Below, piece after piece: positions 35,701 to 38,319 of a stretch of 38,319 nt of DNA (positions are counted from its first letter, which is position 1; each line of letters begins with the position of its first letter). A program made the position numbers and the translations under genes. The stretch spans positions 139,357 through 177,675 of the forward strand of contig VHZZ01001071.1 of assembly GCA_009801015.1 (NCBI GenBank), written 5' to 3'. Source of the DNA: Silene noctiflora. Lineage: Eukaryota; Streptophyta; Magnoliopsida; Caryophyllales; Caryophyllaceae. Under the pieces are notes generated by a model. It had not been told where the DNA came from. It ran no database searches and saw only the letters and a program-made list of their open reading frames with translations.

Positions 35701-36219
35701 AGTTTATCAACCAAAATGTACCAATTCACCAAGTAATTAGAGAATGTAGAGTATTTTAATCGAGTAAAATTCGCTCAAAAGTCCCAAACTTCTCTTTACC
35801 TAACAAGCCATTTTACATAATTCAATAGTTCAGGTACACCAAAATAAAATAAGAAAAAGAAGCATCGATAAGTTGGTCAATTCGGAACAGCACCAATAAC
35901 TCAAACCCGAAAAAACGAACAAACAACATCGAATATAGTCCGATTATCAAACTCACCACCAGAAAAACAAGAAGCATCAAAACCAAGATACAAATCAGCT
36001 TAAATAATCACAACAACTACTAAAATCCAAATTCAAACTCAAAGTAACACCCAAATTATTCAAATTAAAAGAAACGAAGGAGAGATGACAACGAACCTTG
36101 GGTTGGCCTCTAGTGCAAAGATCAGAAACAACGCGATTAAGAGCATCGAGGTTAGCATAACCAGCAGCACCGGTAGAAGGACTGAAACGCAGCGGCGTAG
36201 GATTGGGGACCATCGCCAT
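1858..36219 (-). CDS. TOR: TARGET OF RAPAMYCIN (TOR) Ser/Thr kinase, 57 coding exons
   Basis: The gene encodes the catalytic subunit of TOR complex 1, a PI3K-related protein kinase. With RAPTOR and LST8 it couples nutrients, sugar and auxin to ribosome production, translation (through S6K) and growth, and restrains autophagy. The joined exons give 7,404 nt, 2,467 residues plus TGA, with exon phases closing at every junction. Domain order is HEAT repeats (about 1-1284), FAT (about 1285-1906), FRB (about 1907-2026), kinase (about 2049-2321) and FATC (about 2435-2467). Catalytic residues are present: K2089, D2240, N2245 and D2259 of the DFG motif. The chosen ATG has a plant-type context (ACAATGGC); a second Met is codon 3. 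All introns are GT-AG except intron 37 (GC-AG). Exon coordinates are in the domain entries below. Exon calls are by eye and untested by transcript data; gene identity is essentially certain. Confidence 0.97.
2953..4694 (-). other. TOR: TOR exons 47-54: PI3K-like kinase domain (residues 2027-2321)
   Basis: Exons: 47 4694-4628; 48 4541-4381; 49 4285-4112; 50 4030-3902; 51 3803-3720; 52 3413-3352; 53 3276-3204; 54 3087-2953. The ATP-binding lysine is K2089 in [16 protein letters not shown]. The catalytic loop [11 protein letters not shown] gives D2240 and N2245. The activation segment [10 protein letters not shown] gives the metal-binding D2259. The spacing D2240-N2245-D2259 equals that of human mTOR D2338-N2343-D2357. 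The motif [19 protein letters not shown] and the helix [17 protein letters not shown] are also intact. Introns here are short (75-306 nt). Nothing suggests loss of kinase activity. Confidence 0.95.
4781..7037 (-). other. TOR: TOR exons 44-46: FRB domain (residues 1907-2026)
   Basis: Exons: 44 7037-6834; 45 6588-6508; 46 4855-4781. This four-helix bundle binds the FKBP12-rapamycin complex and gates substrate access. The core [19 protein letters not shown] and [10 protein letters not shown] are present. S1933 and W2003 (in [11 protein letters not shown]) match the positions of human mTOR S2035 and W2101, the residues known to contact or decide rapamycin binding. The FRB surface therefore looks competent; whether the plant responds also depends on its FKBP12, which cannot be judged here. 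The domain is split by the 1.65-kb intron 45. Confidence 0.94.
4856..6507. other. TOR intron 45 (1,652 nt) with a CGGACAC-type repeat
   Basis: The segment about 5960-6125 has repeated TCCGACAC, GTCGGATACGG, GTGTCGTG and CATGATACATGTCAGACAC motifs, a style seen in dispersed plant repeats. The segment 5540-5960 is less AT-rich than the rest, with many CCACC/GGTGG runs, and gives no recognisable protein. The remainder is AT-rich intron sequence. Confidence 0.6.
7237..7762. other. TOR intron 42, nothing recognised
   Basis: This 526-nt AT-rich intron lies between FAT-domain exons 42 and 43. No repeat ends, RNA gene or coding similarity were seen. Confidence 0.85.
8158..9384. mobile_element. 1.2-kb element with long subrepeat-rich inverted termini (intron 41)
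   Basis: Terminal inverted repeats of about 122 bp (8158-8279 and 9384-9262) begin AATTGATGATTACTCCC and align nearly throughout. TA flanks both ends (8156-8157 and 9385-9386). Each terminus repeats a TACTCCC...TATAAT-like unit about every 30 bp. The interior carries direct repeats (three copies of a TTAATGGTGTTAGTAT-like motif near 8814, 8931 and 9163) and a CCGGACCGGACC segment near 8720-8800. There is no transposase. It is a non-autonomous DNA transposon; the superfamily is unclear, with a TA-target or Mutator-like type possible. Confidence 0.75.
11122..11123 (-). other. Non-canonical GC splice donor of TOR intron 37
   Basis: Exon 37 must end after the codons for NIE, giving AATATTGAG, and the intron then begins GCATGC. 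The next exon starts VWQALL at 10707. No GT nearby keeps the frame: the first downstream GT would add 8 nt and shift it. Intron 37 (10708-11123) ends in a normal AG, making it a GC-AG intron, the commonest minor donor class in plants. Confidence 0.8.
12538..13992. other. TOR intron 32 (1,455 nt)
   Basis: Apart from the possible MITE at 13703-13860, I recognise no gene. The block 12720-12880 has a higher density of CG-containing motifs (GTGTCGCAG, ACACGACATG, ATCGGATCATGTG) and may be an old repeat related in style to the one in intron 45. Confidence 0.7.
13703..13860. mobile_element. Possible small MITE in intron 32
   Basis: GTGTTTGGTTGCTCATGTAGG on the left is roughly mirrored by CCTACATTTT...GGCAACCAAACCATG on the right. 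The ends match imperfectly and no target duplication was found, so this is tentative. Confidence 0.3.
14298..15107. mobile_element. 0.8-kb element with subrepeat-rich inverted termini (intron 30)
   Basis: The ends CTTTTTCACATACGGA and its inverse, followed by a second TTACTCTTTCACATAC unit, form inverted repeats of at least 40 bp. TA occurs on both sides (14296-14297 and 15108-15109). No transposase is coded. The plan (TA flank, repeated unit within each terminus) resembles the element at 8158-9384, although the sequences differ. Confidence 0.7.
15756..16977. other. TOR intron 28, nothing recognised
   Basis: A 1,222-nt AT-rich intron with no repeat termini or coding similarity that I can see. 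Its short open frames lack conserved motifs. Confidence 0.8.
17420..17690. repeat. Degenerate tandem repeat split by the 17478-17629 element
   Basis: The unit CAACAATGGCTCCA plus an AATTACAGGTA-like tail occurs three times, at 17434, 17467 and 17671. Removing the inserted element and one duplicated target copy restores a spacing of about 33 and 43 bp. Confidence 0.6.
17478..17629. mobile_element. 152-bp MITE inserted in a minisatellite (intron 26)
   Basis: The ends CCATGGTTACCGAATTCGC and GTGAATTCGGTAACCAT are inverted copies. The 9-bp word TGGCTCCAA stands immediately outside each end (17469-17477 and 17630-17638), an apparent target-site duplication that suits a Mutator-like or, if read as 8 bp, a hAT-like element. 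The interior is short and non-coding. Confidence 0.75.
17691..18461. other. Rest of TOR intron 26
   Basis: AT-rich, with a long C/T-rich tract at about 18228-18300. A 127-codon plus-strand open frame (17923-18306) has no recognisable domain and looks accidental. Confidence 0.7.
18846..19540. other. TOR intron 24, nothing recognised
   Basis: A 695-nt intron between HEAT exons 24 and 25; no repeats or coding similarity noted. Confidence 0.8.
20460..21361. other. TOR intron 19, possible old retroelement tail
   Basis: The stretch about 20750-20840 (AGTAACAAAAGATATATATTAA followed by GGTGGCGCC) resembles degraded retroelement 3' sequence and shares an AGGGTGGC-type word with intron 15. There is otherwise no recognisable content. 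Confidence 0.45.
22203..23426. other. TOR intron 15, nothing firm recognised
   Basis: A 1,224-nt intron. A short direct duplication TTCCTCCACGGTTAG occurs near 22880-22915. A T/A homopolymer pair lies near 23311-23330. No gene is seen. Confidence 0.75.
24005..24235. mobile_element. Two opposed tRNA-like SINE heads (intron 14)
   Basis: On the plus strand, ACTCAATTGG (A-box-like, about 24021) is followed by GTGTTTGAATCCCAC (B-box-like, 24071-24085). On the minus strand, GGGTTCGAATC (24177-24167) is a near-perfect B box. Both have the look of plant tRNA-derived SINEs or LINE-associated heads, facing each other. Neither folds into a full tRNA by eye. Confidence 0.45.
24381..24411. repeat. T-run/A-run fold-back in intron 14
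   Basis: A run of T followed directly by about 20 A. It could form a hairpin or mark a retroelement tail junction with the SINE-like sequence upstream. Confidence 0.6.
25633..26367. other. TOR intron 11, nothing recognised
   Basis: A 735-nt AT-rich intron. Intron 12 (25142-25510) and intron 10 (26521-27144) are also free of recognisable elements. Confidence 0.8.
27415..27612. mobile_element. Stowaway-like MITE, 198 bp (intron 9)
   Basis: The ends ATCACTCCATCCCATTT and, inverted, GTCCTTCCATCCCATTT match the Stowaway (Tc1/mariner) terminal pattern. TA target duplications lie at 27413-27414 and 27613-27614. It makes up more than half of the 341-nt intron 9 and is non-coding. Confidence 0.7.
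29124..29860. mobile_element. Tourist-like (PIF/Harbinger) element, 737 bp (intron 5)
   Basis: The ends GGAGCTGTTTGG and, inverted, GGGGACGTTTGG are Tourist-type, flanked by TTA on both sides (29121-29123 and 29861-29863). Purine-rich AAAGGGAAAGGG arms follow each end. The interior (about 29320-29720) is richer in GC and contains a 23-bp perfect inverted repeat (29500-29522 and 29556-29578). No transposase is coded. Confidence 0.75.
29864..30950. other. Rest of TOR intron 5 with AGGCGC-rich old repeat
   Basis: About 29870-30200 carries scattered AAGGCGCA, GAGGCGCTTAA and GACGCGAAG words, a pattern of decayed dispersed repeats in plants. The remainder to 30950 shows nothing recognisable. Confidence 0.5.
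30951..30979. repeat. (GGGA)n microsatellite ending in G8, beside the exon 5 donor
   Basis: GGGA repeated several times then eight G on the plus strand, ending 9 nt from the exon 5 boundary at 30989. In the pre-mRNA it is a CCCT-rich tract just inside intron 5. Confidence 0.85.
31088..32182. other. TOR intron 4 with one dispersed-repeat fragment
   Basis: A minus-strand segment (about 31842-31750) aligns with one in intron 3 (about 32817-32715), sharing words such as TTCCATTGG and ATTTGGT. Otherwise there is nothing recognisable. Confidence 0.5.
32356..33972. other. TOR intron 3 with one dispersed-repeat fragment
   Basis: A 1,617-nt intron. It contains the partner (about 32715-32817) of the fragment in intron 4. 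The rest shows no element ends, RNA gene or coding similarity. Confidence 0.5.
34073..34270. mobile_element. Stowaway MITE, 198 bp (intron 2)
   Basis: The left end CTCCCTCCGTTTCTTCGA is the textbook Stowaway terminus and the right end is its diverged inverse (CTGCCTCCTTTTCATCGA). TA lies on both sides (34071-34072 and 34271-34272). It fills 198 of the 282 nt of intron 2 and ends 25 nt from the 3' splice site of that intron. Confidence 0.8.
35422..35643. mobile_element. Tourist-like MITE, about 222 bp (intron 1)
   Basis: GCGCCTTGTTTGG on the left and, inverted from the right, GGATGTGTTTGG, with purine-rich AGGAAAGGAAG next to the left end and a pyrimidine-rich right side. The flanks read CTA and TTA, so the 3-bp duplication is imperfect. 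It resembles the element in intron 5. The rest of intron 1 (34669-36096) shows nothing recognisable. Confidence 0.55.
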
Positions 36220-36254
36220 TGTTAAAGAGTTGCAAGCAAAAACCCTAGCAGAAT

Positions 36255-36260
36255 CTACAT
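36255..36260 (-). promoter_or_regulatory. Start-stop upstream ORF (ATG TAG) in the TOR leader
   Basis: The minus strand reads ATG immediately followed by TAG, 35 nt before the TOR start codon. Such minimal upstream ORFs stall or recycle ribosomes and can regulate the main ORF, as AUG-stop elements do in Arabidopsis NIP5;1. It functions only if transcription starts upstream of 36260, which is likely but not shown. Confidence 0.5.
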
Positions 36261-36294
36261 AGATAAAAGAAGAATAGAAAGAGAAAATGGAGAT

Positions 36295-36303
36295 TTAGGG
36301 TTT
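36295..36303 (-). promoter_or_regulatory. Telo-box AAACCCTAA
   Basis: A perfect plant telo-box lies 76 nt upstream of the start codon on the coding strand. In ribosomal-protein and translation-factor promoters this motif acts with other elements to give expression in dividing cells. A second partial copy in the opposite orientation lies closer to the ATG. Confidence 0.5.
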
Positions 36304-36350
36304 TAGGTTTTGGGGATTTTTTTTTCTAGGAAGTGAATAAATTAGGTTTA

Positions 36351-37800
36351 GGAGGATTTTGATTTGGAAGGTTTGAGATTCGGTGAGGTAGTAGTAATCT
36401 CAGTAGTAATTCCAGTAGTTGGTATGGCAGGCTCAAGAGATTTTGCGTAGAGGAGGCAAGGTGGTGGTGGGGATGTGGGGAATGCGCCAATCAGGTATTG
36501 TGATGCGCTTACACGACCATGAAAGCGGATGCTTAAATTGCGTATCGTGTAGAAGCTGTCTCCAATCCACAAAACCTAAGATGAGTCCTAAACCGAACCC
36601 AACTTCTCGCTCGATGATGACCTAATTCAACGACTTAACCGTGACCCGAGTCGACCAGTATTCGTGAAGACTCGATCGCTCTTTGATAAGACCATCTTTA
36701 ACCTGTGCGAGTCATCTGATTGTCACTTGTATAAAACTACTTTTAAATCACGCAATTTATGATACATTTTTTGAAAACTTATTATTCTAAATCTCGATTA
36801 AAAATGCTTGTTTTTATTTATATCTAACATTGTCTATAACCATTTTGTTGGAAAAATGAAAGTCTGCACTTTTAACTTACTTATAAAAAAAATTTTTAAA
36901 AAAAAAAAAAAAGGTCAAATAAGGCAAGCTTAATGATTGATAATATTAAAAAACAAATGAACATAAATGACATAATAGAGCTTATTCGAGAATCTAATTA
37001 TTTAACAGCAGGGTTGAAATTAATCCAATGCGGTTATAATAGGCCCTGGGAGAGGACGCCCGTAAGAATAAAATCCTCTTTCTATTAAAGTAATAACATT
37101 TAGAGGATTTTCATTGGTTCCTTTGATTTTAGGAAAAAAAATGTTTTATTTTCTAAAGTTGGTCCACCACTAACTTTCCTCACGTTTAATTACTTTCACC
37201 TAATTGATCTAATGTATTATAGTCTTATGCAATTATAGTCTTATGCAATATAATATTATTAAAATATAATTTAGTCATTAGATAACTCGATTAATAAAAT
37301 TAATAATTAACAATAATCATTATTATAAAAGTAATAAATGACAAGAAAAACAAAAATTAACAAAATCAACAAATGAAAAAAAGGAACGTTGCCATGTAAA
37401 TATTTCACGATTTAAATGAAGGTGGACAGTTTAATTAAACTAAATCTAAGACAAATAAAAAAAAAACTAAATTATTTTGAAAAAAAAGGTAAATGTCGGT
37501 GCAATTCTCCAATTTAATTTCAATTCATATATTTTTTATTTAATTGCTGATGAAATGAATATTATGTCAAATTATATTCATATAAGCTCAGTATATCATA
37601 CTTTTAAAATTGACCCGTGCATTTTTTTGCACGGGAGTAAAACTCGTAGCTATATATATCTATAACAACAGGTCTTGATTTTCGCAATACATATTTTACT
37701 CGTTGTTGAAGGATTCACATACTGGATATGAACATACGGATTTTCTAATTAACAAATTAACTAGATGGATCTAGATGCATGCATAACAAAATTAGATATA
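36351..37800. other. Upstream intergenic region
   Basis: The TOR promoter is likely within 36351-37000, but no TATA or other firm element is seen. A 16-bp tandem duplication (ATTATAGTCTTATGCA, about 37217-37248) and A-rich runs are present. The short open frames around 36348-36625 have no recognisable domain. Confidence 0.6.
37614..37635. repeat. GC-rich hairpin CCCGTGCA-T6-TGCACGGG
   Basis: A perfect 8-bp stem with a 6-nt T loop in otherwise AT-rich DNA. Hairpins of this sequence type occur near the ends of some plant mobile elements, including Helitron-like ones. A proper Helitron end (CTRR just after the stem) is not evident. Confidence 0.55.
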
Positions 37801-37819
37801 AATAAGAAATTTTACTTAC

Positions 37820-37972
37820 ATATAAGAAATTTTGAATAATGGGCACAAACAAAGTCTCCTACTTTGAATTTTCTTGAGCTTATTGAAATGGCAAGATCCT
37901 CCAACAACCCATTGATGATCTTCTTGTTCAATATTGTGAACAACTCCTCTCGGATTGTACCAAGATGNCCAC
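37820..37972 (-). pseudogene. Possible broken phytocyanin-like exon fragment
   Basis: One minus-strand frame gives EDHQWVVGG and a shifted frame gives ISSRKFKVGDFV followed by AHYSKF, then a perfect GTAAGT donor. This resembles the start of a plant blue-copper (phytocyanin) domain up to its conserved intron, but with a frameshift, a missing GW segment and no second exon downstream. Three N bases lie just beyond (37968, 37992, 38003), so sequence error may contribute. Weak evidence. Confidence 0.35.
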
Positions 37973-38319
37973 TTCTTAATCCAATTAAAATNCAATACTA
38001 GANATTGTTAATTGTTTATCTTATATTTTAAATCTAAAACTAACAAACTCTTGCTTGAAGAATTTGTCTCGGTTTTTAGGGGAAAATAAGAACAAAAGCA
38101 AAAGTTTCTTATTTTAGAGTAAGAAAAAGAATGATTTTTTGTTGTGAAATGTGTTGTGTATAAAAGAGAAAAACTCTTCCTTTTTTTCTCACAAGAAACC
38201 GGGTATGGGGAGGAGTATTGGCCATCTTACACAAAATGCATGCTTCTTACTTTTCATGATTGTGTTTTTATTAAACAATTTAATTAACAAACACAATAAC
38301 CCATACACACACATTTCAC
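37973..38319. other. AT-rich end of window
   Basis: No gene was recognised. A TATAAAAG sequence on the plus strand at 38159-38166 could be a TATA box for something beyond the window, without other support. N bases at 37992 and 38003 mark lower-quality sequence. Confidence 0.5.

Larger units (their letters stand above)
24873..36219 (-). other. TOR: TOR exons 1-14: N-terminal HEAT-repeat region (residues 1-716)
   Basis: Exons, high to low: 1 36219-36097; 2 34668-34330; 3 34047-33973; 4 32355-32183; 5 31087-30989; 6 28705-28546; 7 28422-28279; 8 28145-27976; 9 27879-27678; 10 27336-27145; 11 26520-26368; 12 25632-25511; 13 25141-25042; 14 24968-24873. The protein here is helical HEAT solenoid, the scaffold that binds RAPTOR in TORC1. 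Recognisable conserved stretches are VFEVKRERE (exon 2), [17 protein letters not shown] (exon 4), [18 protein letters not shown] (exon 6), [19 protein letters not shown] (exon 7) and [18 protein letters not shown] (exon 9). The first 25 or so residues are poorly conserved, as is usual for plant TOR. The long introns 1, 3, 4, 5 and 14 fall in this part. Confidence 0.93.
36220..36350 (-). promoter_or_regulatory. TOR 5' leader and proximal promoter
   Basis: On the minus strand this stretch holds a telo-box (AAACCCTAA at 36303-36295), a second AGGGTTTTT motif (about 36246-36238) and a pyrimidine-rich run (about 36288-36261). A start-stop upstream ORF lies at 36260-36255. Telo-boxes and pyrimidine tracts are common in plant genes for translation and ribosome production, which fits TOR. 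No clear TATA box is visible and the transcription start is unknown, so the division between promoter and leader is a guess. Confidence 0.55.

Noticed and set aside
1858..36219. TOR as a pseudogene
   Set aside because: All 57 exons keep frame and every catalytic residue is present. The single odd junction is a GC donor, which plants splice.
36348..36625. Overlapping open frames upstream of TOR
   Set aside because: Short, on both strands, with no recognisable domain; they lie in the promoter region.
1..38319. CRISPR array, operon or phage-type system
   Set aside because: The content is a spliced plant nuclear gene with plant transposons; there are no regularly spaced repeats or bacterial genes.

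Overview
This is plant nuclear DNA, probably from a eudicot. One gene fills almost the whole window: TARGET OF RAPAMYCIN (TOR), on the minus strand. Its start codon is at 36219-36217 and its stop codon at 1860-1858. I placed exon boundaries by hand, from conserved TOR protein sequence plus splice sites. The result is 57 coding exons totalling 7,404 nt in one open frame, 2,467 codons plus TGA, close to the usual length of plant TOR (about 2,480 residues). No exon carries a frameshift or nonsense codon, so the gene looks functional. The species cannot be named from the sequence. Plant origin rests on the TOR sequence, a telo-box leader, and Stowaway-, Tourist- and SINE-type repeats in AT-rich introns.

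Layout from high to low coordinates, which is the direction of transcription. 38319-36350 is upstream sequence: a degraded phytocyanin-like fragment (about 37972-37820), a GC-rich hairpin (37614-37635), AT-rich spacer and the promoter-proximal region. 36350-36220 is the leader, with a telo-box, a pyrimidine-rich stretch and a start-stop upstream ORF (ATG TAG). Exons 1-28 (36219-16978) encode the HEAT-repeat solenoid. Exons 29-43 (15755-7123) encode the FAT domain. Exons 44-46 (7037-4781) encode the FRB domain. Exons 47-54 (4694-2953) encode the PI3K-like kinase domain with all catalytic residues. Exons 55-57 (2723-1858) encode the linker and FATC tail, ending GWCPFW. A poly(A) signal lies at 1696-1691.

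Beyond the gene (1857-1) there is a decayed 1.2-kb element. Two 237-bp direct repeats bracket a 750-bp interior that is one gag-like (DUF4283) reading frame with four nonsense codons. The window opens with 27 consecutive G.

The introns are where most of the unusual structure lies. They hold two 198-bp Stowaway MITEs (introns 2 and 9), two Tourist-like elements (introns 1 and 5), two larger inverted-repeat elements with subrepeat-rich ends (introns 30 and 41), a small element nested in a minisatellite (intron 26), and two opposed tRNA-like SINE heads (intron 14). Intron 37 uses a GC donor; every other junction is GT-AG. There is no bacterial-style operon, CRISPR array or recognisable tRNA/rRNA gene.
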